From contig NZ_OY771649.1 in the NCBI RefSeq assembly GCF_963674925.1, forward strand, positions 558,001 through 622,000: a DNA stretch of 64,000 nucleotides, given 5' to 3'. This stretch comes from an uncultured Draconibacterium sp. Its GTDB lineage: Bacteria; Bacteroidota; Bacteroidia; Bacteroidales; Prolixibacteraceae. The translations under genes were made by a program, and so were the position numbers. This document shows positions 34,116 to 43,400 of the stretch, piece after piece. The notes under the pieces are model-generated. The model saw only the letters and a list, made by a program, of their open reading frames with translations. It had not been told where the DNA came from and ran no database searches. Every line of letters starts with the position of its first letter. Within the stretch, counting starts at the first letter, position 1.

Positions 34116-35006
34116 ATGGATTTAAACAATCAAAATCGGATTTTACGAGAAGTTGAAGAGAGATTGTCGGATGAATTTGGAGAGACTGTGAAAGTTGCGT
34201 CTTCCAGAGCTTTGTCTGGTGGTTGTATAAACCATGCTTCGAAAATTGATACCAATTTGGGCAGCTTTTTTCTGAAATGGAATTCGGATTGCGAGAGCGA
34301 TATATTTACCCGCGAAGCAGAGAGCTTAAAGGAACTAAGCAAGGCGTCGGATGGTACCGTGTGCATTCCTAAAGTATTCTATGCAAAAGAGATTAACGAA
34401 ACACCTGCTTTTCTGGTTATGGAATACCTTGAACCGGGAGGTTCCGATCAGTCGGAACGCCTGGGTAGAGGTTTGGCACTTATTCATAAATATCAGCAAG
34501 ATGATTTTGGATTTTATTCTGATAACTATTGTGGAGCAACCACTCAGAATAATAGCTGGGGAAAAAGCTGGGTACCGTTTTACCGGGATATGAGATTATC
34601 GTTTTTAATAAATATGATTCGTGAAAGCAGGGGGTTGGATAGCTCTTGTTTGCGATTGTTTGAAAAGTTACTCGATCGCCTGAATTTATTGATTCCAAAT
34701 GAAGAAAAGGCTTCGTTGATTCATGGTGATTTATGGTCGGGAAATTACATGTTAACGACAAATGGTCCGGCATTAATCGATCCGGCGGCCAGTTATTCGC
34801 ACCGCGAAATGGAATTCGGAATCGTTACCATGTTCGGCGGTTTCTCTTCGCGTTTTTTTGATGCCTACAACGAAGAATTTCCGCTCGATTCAGAATGGAG
34901 CGAAAGAAATCAGTTGTATCAGTTGTATCATGTGCTTAATCATTATTATTTATTTGGAGGTGCTTATCTGCAACAGGCAGTAGCTATTGCGAAACGATAT
35001 TTATAA
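34116..35006 (+). CDS. Fructosamine-kinase family protein
   Basis: 296 residues, fructosamine/ketosamine-3-kinase fold. Markers are SGGCINHASKIDTNLGSFFL (about 28-47), a catalytic loop LIHGDLWSGNYM (about 208-219) and the metal Asp in LIDPAASYSHREMEFGI. It is expected to phosphorylate sugar-amine adducts on proteins or free amino acids so that they can be released. The SIS-domain gene starts 76 bp downstream in the same direction. Substrate preference unknown. Confidence 0.87.
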   Translation: MDLNNQNRILREVEERLSDEFGETVKVASSRALSGGCINHASKIDTNLGSFFLKWNSDCESDIFTREAESLKELSKASDGTVCIPKVFYAKEINETPAFLVMEYLEPGGSDQSERLGRGLALIHKYQQDDFGFYSDNYCGATTQNNSWGKSWVPFYRDMRLSFLINMIRESRGLDSSCLRLFEKLLDRLNLLIPNEEKASLIHGDLWSGNYMLTTNGPALIDPAASYSHREMEFGIVTMFGGFSSRFFDAYNEEFPLDSEWSERNQLYQLYHVLNHYYLFGGAYLQQAVAIAKRYL

Positions 35007-35082
35007 ATTTCTTTCCGGCACTTACTTGTATTTGTACGTTTTGTTTTTGTAACTTATAGTTATAATACAAAAGGCTACAGCG

Positions 35083-36018
35083 ATGAAAGATGAAGTTTTT
35101 GAGATACCGTACAGGGCAGAGCTGTGTTACATGAAGAACAAGGGGTTGATATTGCCGGAGGAGGTGCCTTATATTGGTATGGGAGCTTCGCATATTGCAA
35201 CAAAAGCTTTTCGTTTTATGGGAATAAATTTTTTCCCGGAAAAAGCAGCTGAATATTTTAATTACCTTTTAAAGTATAAAGAGCCCGATAAAGGCGTGCT
35301 TATATCGCAATCAGGACAAAGTTCTGAAACAATTTGGTGTGCCGATTATTTTAAATCGTTCACCGCAATTGTTAACGACGAAAACAGTCCTTTGGGAAAT
35401 CATCCAAACTGCACGAAAAAAGTGTTATTGTATTCTGGAGTGGAAGATCATATTGCCACAAAAACATACATTAATACCTTATTGGTATTGTACCTGGGCT
35501 TTGGTTTTGATCCGGTTGAAGCTGTTCAGGCACTAAAAAAACATCAGGCAGAGTTTGAAGCATTAGGCACAGAGATTGGCTCGAGAATATATCTGAAAAC
35601 ACAACGGAAAAAACGCTGTTGTGTGTACATACTTGGTAATGGGCCCAATATTGCAACTGCAAATGTGGCTGCACTTGTGCTCAGTCAGGTGACGCGAATG
35701 CCGGTTTTAAGTATGTCGGTTTCGCAGTACGAGCACGGATTTATTGAAACAGCCAAAGACTCGATGGTTATTGCTATAAACCACGAAGGGCGCGAGTATA
35801 ACCGCACAAAAAGGCTGCTAAAAAAAGTGAATATTGCTGGTGCCGAAACCTACGAATTATCGAACAGGTATGTGGAAAGCATTTTTAGTCCGGTAACTTT
35901 GCCCATTCCGTTTTATTTTGCTGCAGAATATTTGTCTCAAAAACTGAAAGTAAGAACGCTTTTCCAGGTGGGTGATAAAGTGGTAAGTAAAGTTACCATT
36001 GATAAAAATAATGAGTAA
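35083..36018 (+). CDS. SIS-domain sugar isomerase/deglycase-like protein
   Basis: 311 residues with two SIS domains: GMGASHIATKAFRFM (about 34-48) and SQSGQSSETIW (first half), then YILGNGPNIATANVAALVLS (about 183-202), SVSQYEHGFIETA and INHEGREYNRTKRLLKK. The arrangement resembles the isomerase half of GlmS, AgaS and FrlB (fructoselysine-6-phosphate deglycase). Its position after a fructosamine kinase makes breakdown of phosphorylated Amadori compounds a plausible role; that is inference. No glutaminase domain. Confidence 0.8.
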   Translation: MKDEVFEIPYRAELCYMKNKGLILPEEVPYIGMGASHIATKAFRFMGINFFPEKAAEYFNYLLKYKEPDKGVLISQSGQSSETIWCADYFKSFTAIVNDENSPLGNHPNCTKKVLLYSGVEDHIATKTYINTLLVLYLGFGFDPVEAVQALKKHQAEFEALGTEIGSRIYLKTQRKKRCCVYILGNGPNIATANVAALVLSQVTRMPVLSMSVSQYEHGFIETAKDSMVIAINHEGREYNRTKRLLKKVNIAGAETYELSNRYVESIFSPVTLPIPFYFAAEYLSQKLKVRTLFQVGDKVVSKVTIDKNNE

Positions 36019-36078
36019 AGCCATTGTTGCCGCTTTGCTTATTGATTAAATTAGCCCCAAAACCAAATTCCGATTTTA

Positions 36079-37236
36079 ATGATCGCACAAAAGGCTAAAG
36101 AAATTACCCCGTTTATTGTAATGGAAGTGCTTGAAAAAGCTGCCGAAATGGAGCAGCGGGGGATAAATGTAATCCATCTTGAAGTGGGAGAACCCGATTT
36201 TAATGTCCCCAAATGTGTGTCGGTTGCCGAACAAAAAGCATTTGATGAAGGCCGAACACATTATACACACAGCCTTGGCGACCCCGAATTGCGCAAACAA
36301 ATCGCTGTAAAGTATAAAGAGGAATATAATGTTACCGTTTCGCCTGAGCAGATTATTGTAACATCGGGGAGCTCGCCTGCCATTTTGCTAACGTTGGGTG
36401 TTTTGTGCGATGCCGGCGATGAAGTGATCATTTCAGATCCGGGGTATGCTTGCTACGAGAACTTTATCCGGTTTATTGGTGCAAAAGCAATAAAAGTTCC
36501 TGTTTTCGAGGAGGATGGTTTTCAGTACCGATACGAGGAAATTAAAAAGCGCATTACTGATAGAACACGCGCAATAATGATAAACAGCCCAATGAATCCA
36601 ACCGGAAACCTTTTGTCGGTTGAGTTGATGAAGGATCTGGCAACGTTTGATATTCCAATTGTATCCGATGAAATCTACCACGGTTTGGTTTACGAAGATC
36701 GTGCACATTCCATTCTGGAAGTAAGCGACAAAGCCTTTGTTTTAAACGGATTTTCGAAACGTTATGCTATGACAGGGCTTCGTTTGGGTTATGTAATTGC
36801 TCCGCAGGAATATGTACGGTGTATGCAGAAAATGCAACAGAACTTATTTATCTGTGCCGGTTCAACCACGCAGCGCGCAGGCATCGAAGCCTTAAAAAAT
36901 GCAGGTGACGAAGTTGAAGAAATGCGCTTAATCTATGATAAAAGGCGCCGGTATATCATTGAACGATTAACCGGTCTGGGCTTTGATATTAAAGTGAAGC
37001 CCACAGGAGCTTTCTATGTAATGGTAAATGCCAAACACCTGTCAGGCGACAGTTACAAGCTGGCCTTCGATATATTGGAAAAAGCGCATGTTGGTGTAAC
37101 TCCCGGAATCGATTTTGGCGAGAACGGCGAGGGCTTCTTGCGTTTTTCGTATGCTAACTCCATCGAGAATATCGAAGAGGGCATGAATCGTTTGCAGAAA
37201 TACCTGGCGAAATATCACAATCTACCTAAGGATTAA
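36079..37236 (+). CDS. PLP-dependent aminotransferase, class I/II
   Basis: 385 residues, fold type I, aspartate aminotransferase-like. INSPMNPTGN, VSDEIYHGLVYE (the PLP ring Asp and Tyr), and LNGFSKRYAMTGLRLGY with the Schiff-base lysine are all present; substrate carboxylate Arg in GFLRFSYANS. MalY/PatB and alanine/aspartate transaminases are the nearest groups, and the amino donor cannot be fixed from sequence. It is 60 bp after the SIS gene in the same direction, and its last codons overlap the end of the convergent nitroreductase by 11 bp. Confidence 0.88.
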   Translation: MIAQKAKEITPFIVMEVLEKAAEMEQRGINVIHLEVGEPDFNVPKCVSVAEQKAFDEGRTHYTHSLGDPELRKQIAVKYKEEYNVTVSPEQIIVTSGSSPAILLTLGVLCDAGDEVIISDPGYACYENFIRFIGAKAIKVPVFEEDGFQYRYEEIKKRITDRTRAIMINSPMNPTGNLLSVELMKDLATFDIPIVSDEIYHGLVYEDRAHSILEVSDKAFVLNGFSKRYAMTGLRLGYVIAPQEYVRCMQKMQQNLFICAGSTTQRAGIEALKNAGDEVEEMRLIYDKRRRYIIERLTGLGFDIKVKPTGAFYVMVNAKHLSGDSYKLAFDILEKAHVGVTPGIDFGENGEGFLRFSYANSIENIEEGMNRLQKYLAKYHNLPKD

Positions 37237-37744
37237 AGCGGTCGAAGTGAACGATCTCTTCAAGCGGTTTGCGCTTTTTGTCGGGCCTTTTGTTGTTCGG
37301 ATAGCCCACCGGAATCATGGCAACAGGCTCGATGTTGTCCGGAAGTTGTAAAAGTCCGGAACAGGCTTTTACATCAAAATTACACACCCAGCAGGTTCCC
37401 AAATCCAATTCGGTGGCTTTTAATGTAATGTGGTCGATGGCAATTGCCAGGTCGATATCGGCCGAATCTTTTCCATCCGAAGCGCGTTTCCACGACTGCG
37501 AATGGTCGGCACATGCCACAATAATTACAGGTGCTGAACGAAACCAGCTACGGTCGTAACAATTGTATAGCTTTGACAGGATTTCGATATTTTGCACTAC
37601 AATAAAATGCCAGGGCTGAAAATTAACCGCCGACGGAGCCAGCCTGCCGGCATCCAGAATTTCTAATAGTAGTTCCTTCTCTACTTTGGTATCTTTATAA
37701 TTTCTAACCGAATAACGGTTTTCTATAATATCTGACAAATTCAT
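37226..37744 (-). CDS. Nitroreductase-family FMN oxidoreductase
   Basis: 172 residues, a short nitroreductase: NRYSVRNYKDTKVEKELLLE (FMN phosphate Arg/Ser), GRLAPSAVNFQPWHFIVVQN, and GTCWVCNF near the C-terminal part. It is an NAD(P)H:FMN-dependent reductase of unknown acceptor, possibly quinones or nitro compounds. Convergent with and overlapping the aminotransferase by 11 bp, so they are separate transcripts. Confidence 0.85.
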   Translation of the reverse strand: MNLSDIIENRYSVRNYKDTKVEKELLLEILDAGRLAPSAVNFQPWHFIVVQNIEILSKLYNCYDRSWFRSAPVIIVACADHSQSWKRASDGKDSADIDLAIAIDHITLKATELDLGTCWVCNFDVKACSGLLQLPDNIEPVAMIPVGYPNNKRPDKKRKPLEEIVHFDRFNP

Positions 37745-38120
37745 AGACCATTAATTGTTTGTTTTTAACTGTTTGCCAGCTGGCGGATTTTATCATTTCT
37801 GCCGTTTGGCGGGTGTTTCGCAGGGATTTTCTTATAAAATATGCTCTTTCCGTACGTAAAGATAAACTTTTTAAAGTTTTAAAAGTGTAAGCAAAAATAT
37901 GGTTTTCAGTCAATTTTTCTTCCGTTTTTCAAATTTTAAAGAACAGAGTGTAAGTGAAAAATGTTTCGCACTTAAAGTCTTTTATTTTCAACGTTTTACT
38001 CGTGTTTGAAATGTGTTTTAGAGCATTGATTTTTCTTGTTGCAGCATCAAAAATTATACGTCATTTGCACGAAAATTAAACAATAACAAAGTTTAGAGTT
38101 GAACCTTAAATTTTAATGTC
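37745..38120. other. 376-bp AT-rich intergenic region
   Basis: Divergent promoters of the nitroreductase and the first secreted 156-residue protein must lie here. A minus-strand frame at 37704-37913 overlaps the nitroreductase start and has no coding character. No repeat or hairpin of note. Confidence 0.3.
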
Positions 38121-38591
38121 ATGAGAAAAGTAAATTTTATAATCGCAATTATTACATTTTTTGTAATGGTAACTTCTGTTGCCAATGCAACCGGAATACG
38201 TACCGAATTTAATGAATTTGAATTTACCCTGGTTAATGATTTGTATATGGGCAAAAAGGTTGATGCAATTTGGACCTTGAGCTACGACAACTCGGAAAAA
38301 CCGGTTACAGTAGTTAAACGGAACACTTTGGAGGGAACAGAATATGTGGTGAGCTCAGAGTTCTTTTCTGTTCGTTACGTAGCTTCTGCAGCAGGTTTTG
38401 GTGCAAAACAAGTTCGTAAATCATGGTGTAACGTAGATAACAAAATTAACCATGCTGTTATCAATCAAAACGAATTGAAAAATCAGGAGATTATATCGCC
38501 AAACAAAGTGGATGATAAAATGGCTTTAGGACTTATTGCAAGCTATCTTCCTGATTTGTTAAATGATGGCTATACGCACTTACTCAATTAA
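38121..38591 (+). CDS. Secreted protein of unknown function, tandem paralogue A
   Basis: 156 residues with signal peptide (1-23, ending in ANAT). No family recognised. Landmarks: LVNDLYMGKKVDAIWTLSYD, KPVTVVKRNTLEGTEYVVSS, FGAKQVRKSW, and a C-terminus SPNKVDDKMALGLIASYLPD continuing to NDGYTHLLN. Its neighbour is a paralogue of identical length with the same C-terminal 50 residues nearly unchanged, which suggests a constrained C-terminal binding or assembly element. Ends with a good terminator. Periplasmic or outer-membrane-exposed. Confidence 0.75.
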   Translation: MRKVNFIIAIITFFVMVTSVANATGIRTEFNEFEFTLVNDLYMGKKVDAIWTLSYDNSEKPVTVVKRNTLEGTEYVVSSEFFSVRYVASAAGFGAKQVRKSWCNVDNKINHAVINQNELKNQEIISPNKVDDKMALGLIASYLPDLLNDGYTHLLN

Positions 38592-38625
38592 TCGCAATAA
38601 ATAGAATAAAAGTAATTTTAATTCG

Positions 38626-38655
38626 AAAGCCATCCGATTACGGGTGGCTTTTTTT
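38626..38655 (+). terminator. Terminator after secreted paralogue A
   Basis: AAAGCCATCCG, ATTA loop, CGGGTGGCTTTTTTT: a stem with one T-G pair and a T-run, 35 bp past the stop. Confidence 0.8.
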
Positions 38656-38989
38656 GTTTTTGCTGTTTTAGTGGAAATACTATTAAAAAAAGTACAAAAT
38701 TTTCGTCGATAAAATCTGTCGTTGGCCGATAGAAATATTTTAGCCAATAGAGTGGGGAAATTGCTTTTATCTGGAAGTAATTTTAGATTAAAATACAAAT
38801 ATGTCTTATTATTTTAAATTGAAAGTTAAAATGGCCAATAAGTGTTAAATTGTAAAAAGCAATCTTTTTCTGCGAACGGAATCTGTTTTACAGCAAGGCT
38901 TTTGGGTGTCACCAAAATGTAATTCGTGCGTCTCTCCAATACAAATAATTACGAAAACAATTACAGTCAGAAAACAAAAATTTAGAGTC

Positions 38990-39460
38990 ATGAAAAAAGC
39001 AAATTTATTATCCGTATTGGTTTTAGCCCTCCTATTGGTTTCAGTTAGTGCATCTGCTACTGGAGTACGTACTCAGTTTAAATCATTCGAGATTGAAGAA
39101 GTCGATAATCTTTACATGGGGAAATCGGTAAAAGCACTTTGGACTGTTAGCTACAGTTCTGAAGAGGAGCCTGTTACAGTTGTAAAACGCAAAACGCTAG
39201 AAGGTGTTGAGTATGTGGTACATTCAAAACATTTCGAGGTGAGCTACGCTGCAACCAGCGAAGGGTTTGGTGCTAAAGAAACCAGAAGAGCCTGGAGCGA
39301 TGTGCCGAAAAGAATTACAAGAGCCGTTATTAGTCAGGAAGAAATGGAAAACCAACGTATTATTACTCCTAATAAAGTTGATGATGCAACTGCCCTGGGA
39401 TTAATTGCAAGTTATTTGCCCGGCCTGATTAACGATGGTTACACTCACCTTTTGAATTAA
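38990..39460 (+). CDS. Secreted protein of unknown function, tandem paralogue B
   Basis: 156 residues from the ATG at 38990; an in-frame ATG at 38906 would put 28 residues without signal-peptide character in front of the true signal peptide (MKKANLLSVLVLALLLVSVS). Clear paralogue of the preceding gene: VDNLYMGKSVKALWTVSYSS, EPVTVVKRKTLEGVEYVVHS, FGAKETRRAW, TPNKVDDATALGLIASYLPG and NDGYTHLLN. Conserved pieces are the central VTVVKR-TLEG-EYVV strand pair and the C-terminus. About 400 bp and a terminator separate the two, so each has its own promoter. Confidence 0.75.
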   Translation: MKKANLLSVLVLALLLVSVSASATGVRTQFKSFEIEEVDNLYMGKSVKALWTVSYSSEEEPVTVVKRKTLEGVEYVVHSKHFEVSYAATSEGFGAKETRRAWSDVPKRITRAVISQEEMENQRIITPNKVDDATALGLIASYLPGLINDGYTHLLN

Positions 39461-39497
39461 ACAGCAAATTTTATTTCATAGAAAGCAATTTTAAAGG

Positions 39498-39523
39498 AAC
39501 CGCGAGCGATCGCGGTTTTTTTT
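39498..39523. terminator. Terminator after secreted paralogue B
   Basis: AACCGCGA, GCGA loop, TCGCGGTT and a run of T. It directly abuts the stop of the convergent zinc-ribbon gene, so it may serve both. Confidence 0.85.
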
Positions 39524-39704
39524 ATATGCAGCCGCAAACAAAGCCGTCGGCCAGACTGTCGAGTGCCTCTTTTTCTGCTTTCTTCTCTGCTTCAGTTGCT
39601 TTGCAATCCTTACAAACCGGTAAATTAACGGTTGTATTCAACTCCGAATTCTCAGAAGTAACTGGTTTCTTACAAACAAAACAGGTATTTTTTAAATCTC
39701 CCAC
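39522..39704 (-). CDS. Small zinc-ribbon-like protein
   Basis: 60 residues with CFVCKKPV (8-15), CKDCKATEAEKKAEKEAL (31-48) and a C-terminal CGC. The first two C-x2-C pairs form a treble-clef or ribbon-like zinc site, and the Glu/Lys stretch after them should be helical. No family name recognised. The convergent terminator borders its stop codon. It may be a genuine small gene rather than chance because the Cys spacing is regular and the frame is fully open. Confidence 0.55.
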   Translation of the reverse strand: MGDLKNTCFVCKKPVTSENSELNTTVNLPVCKDCKATEAEKKAEKEALDSLADGFVCGCI

Positions 39705-40440
39705 TATAAATCGATTCGATATTTACTAAATGATATATAAACCATGTAACTTGAGTAATGATGCATAAATTTTTAAAGTAAAATGCACCTCAAAAATAAT
39801 AATTAGAATATAACCCTATGATAGTTATTTACAAGAGTGATAAATTTCTTTAATCATATAATTGCTCGGCTCTTGATTGTATGTGTGTAATTCGGTCAAT
39901 ATGGTCGGAGTAATCTGAAAAAAAAGTAAAGGGACTCATATTAATTTACAAAAAGACTGAGTATGGCTCAGTAATATGCAGTGTCGAATAGCATTGGATA
40001 TTCAAAATATCCGATATTTTAGATGTTGTTATTTAAAAACATTATAAATTGTATATTTTTGATATTTTCTTAACTTAAAATATTTTGTTAATCTGAATGA
40101 TTATTGAGCTAATAACGCTCTTATATTGTTTTATAATTTATTTAGAATATTCTAATTATTAATAACCACACTCTGACAATCGAGACATCATAGACTTACA
40201 GTAAATTAAAAGATTCAAGTTGAAAATCTTTGAATAATCACTAAATTGATAATTGGAAAATTCAAATAACAATTAATAAAATCAATAATTATTGCATATC
40301 TTAACATAAATTTAATGAAATCTAGATTTTATGAGAGGTGGTTATTGTGGTATCGACAGATTGAATACAGCTTATTTTTTGTTTTTGCATTTGGCATATA
40401 TTTGTCCTGAATTTACAAACCTATTTAAGTTGTTAATAAA
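39705..40440. other. 736-bp very AT-rich intergenic region
   Basis: Strongly AT-rich, no open frame of credible size on either strand, many A/T homopolymer tracts. It marks the switch from housekeeping genes to the AT-rich surface and polysaccharide region and contains the promoter of the giant surface protein. Confidence 0.4.
40397..40404 (+). promoter_or_regulatory. -7 promoter element for the giant surface protein
   Basis: TATATTTG matches the TAnnTTTG consensus exactly, 37 bp before the start codon. A TTG at 40379-40381 lies closer than the usual 19-21 bp, so the -33 part is weak. Confidence 0.45.
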
Positions 40441-43400
40441 ATGTGGACGCTAGTGCAAATTATCGTGAATTATTTTAGTATGTGGGATTTTAACAAGAGT
40501 GTTAAAAGATTTGTGGAGAGAAAACTAAATGTAAAGAGAGATACAAGGTATCTTTTTTTGTTGTTTTTTGTATTACTGGTAAATATTAGTAATGCAACAG
40601 TGTATTATGTAAGTGCATCTGGAAATGATGCAAATACTGGAACCAGCGAAAGCCAACCTTGGAAAACATTGTCAAAGGTGAGTAGTACTTCTTTCAGTCC
40701 GGGCGACCAAATCTTATTTAAACGAGGTGAAGAGTGGTCGGGAACTATTACAGTTACTTCTTCAGGAAGTGCAGGTAGTCCAATTATTTATGGAGCATAT
40801 GGGGCAGGTGAGAAACCCAGGATATATGGATCTGAAGAGATAACAGGGTGGACTCAACATTCTGGTAATATTTATAAAGCAACTTTTAATAAGGTTGTAA
40901 ATCAGGTGTTTATTGGTGAAGAAAGAATGCAACTGGCTAGATATCCCAACTCGGGATATTTCACTGTTGACGCTGTGTCAAGTAATACGTCTTTTGTCAG
41001 TAATGATATTGATAATTCAATTGATTGTACTGACGCCAAATGCATGATTAGGACTGACGCCTGGGCATTAGAAACAAGGACAGTTAAAAGTCATAATTCT
41101 AATACAATAAATATTAACAGTTCCCCGCATTATAGTATTTCAGTAAATGAGGGGTTCTTTCTGTGTAATAAGTTAGAATTTTTAGATAAAGCTGGTCAAT
41201 GGTACTATGATTCAAATCAGAAAGTTGTTTATTTATGGACTTTGAATGGAGACTCGCCAGAAAACTACGTTATTAGAGGGTCAGTTTTTAATACGATTAT
41301 TGATATTGAGGGAAAAGATTATGTTACAATACAAAACATAGAATTGAGGGGCGCTCAAGAATCTGGAATATCCTCAAATAACGCTTCCAATATTACACTT
41401 GAAAATAACTCAATTTTCGATGTAGATTATGCCGCAATTAATATAGAGGGAAAAAATGCAACTGGAAATAAGATCTCGCGCAATACAATAAGCGGATCAA
41501 ATTGTTATGGTATATATAACAGAACGTTAAATGTTACTATTGATAACAATGTTATTTCCAATATTGCACTGCATGATCAAATAGGAAAGGCGGGAATAAG
41601 TGTGCAGAATACAGGAAATGGTATCGAAAGTCGGGCTGATAACGCACTAATACAATATAATCGATTGATAAACATCGGATATCATGGTATTCGGTTTTAT
41701 GGAATAGACAATGTTATAGAGTACAATTTTGTTGATGGCGCATGTGTGACACTTGACGATGGAGGCGGAATATATGCATGGAGTAGTGATAGTTCTCTTC
41801 CAGGAGTAGCAGGATCTGTGATACGTAATAACATTGTATTAAATGTTATTGGTAATTTAGAAGGTAGGTTATTATTGGATCGAATGAAAGGCAATGGAAT
41901 CTATATGGATGATAATGTCCGTGGTGTTACTATTGAGAACAATACTGTTGCACATTCCGGTGGTAATGGTATTTTTATAAAGAATGGAAACATTGAAGTC
42001 CTGAATAATACAGTGATGGATGCCGCAGCTTCAATTTATATTACCAGGGGATATTCTGGTCCAAGAGTAGTTAAAGGTAACATTGTATATGCGTTTGACA
42101 AAACTTATTTGAATAATAAAGTTGCTTTTGTTGTCGGGTGGAGAATTAGTGGAAGTGGAACTTTTGATAACAACACTTACATAAACCACTATAATTCGGA
42201 AGGTATATTCAGAAATCAGGAGGATAAAATTAATTTTGAAGAATGGAAAAAAGCAACAGGACAAGACGCAAATTCTACTTTGGATAAATCTCCGTTAGGG
42301 CCGGGTGAGACAGAGGTGTTAATGTATAATGATAAAAAGGAGTCGAAAACAATATCTCTCGGAAATACAATTTATCGAGACATTGAAGGAAACAATGTAT
42401 CTGGAGATTTGGTTCTAGAACCTTTTAAATCAAAAATTCTTATTAAGACATCCTCATCAGGAAGCAATAATCAGAAACCGGAAATCGATGATCAAACCTT
42501 TGGTATATTAGGAGACAAACAAGTCGATGATTATATTGGCCAGGTAGTTGCTAGTGATCCAGATGAAGGCCAAACACTAAAATATGATATAGTTGGAGGT
42601 AACGAGGAAAGGTTGTTTTACGTTGACGAAACATCTGGAGTGATTTATGCTGCTACAACTCTATATGAAACATCCGATAAAAAGGTTCAATTGGTTGTAA
42701 GTATATCAGATAATTCAACTGAACCATTATCAGCTTCTGCTACGATTACTATTAACATTACAGCTGTTGATGATACTGATCCACCGGGGGGGGATACTCC
42801 CCCAAGCATTAATTCTTTTACAATTCCATCAACTTCATCTTCGTTGACTGTTCCAATTACGTCTTTTTCTGTTGATGGCAATGCCGCAGGGTATCTAATA
42901 ACTACTTCTACAGAAGAACCAATAAATGATGACAGTAACTGGACCACATCAGTTCCCTTATCATATGCTTTTAGCGAGAGTGGAACATACACACTATATG
43001 CTTGGGTAAAAGATGCTAATGGTAATATTTCTACTTCTTCAAGTGCAACAACAACAATCTCATTGGATGTCTCTTCAACTTATTCGGAATATAAGTTTGA
43101 AGATGGACCTGGTCCTAATGTGATTGATTCAGAAGGATCTAATGATGGAACCATTATAAATGAAGAGTTAAGAGTGGATGGTGTAAAAGGAAATGGTTTA
43201 CAGTTTACGGGGGCTGGTTACATTAACCTTGGCCAATGTTTTGGGGAGAATGTTACAGATGGAGTAACAATGAGTGCCTGGATTAAACCAACAAGTACAA
43301 CTGGTGATTATCAGGGAATAATAATGCATGGAGGGCCAGATTACGATTCTTTTGCTCTTTATATTCATCCTGATAATCAACGTTTATATTTTAAAACCAG

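Noticed and set aside
37704..37913. Minus-strand frame overlapping the nitroreductase start
   Set aside because: It overlaps a well-supported gene in another frame and has no recognisable domain.
40397..40440. Possible riboswitch or structured leader before the giant surface protein
   Set aside because: Only about 30 nt lie between the predicted start of transcription and the start codon, too short for a known riboswitch class.
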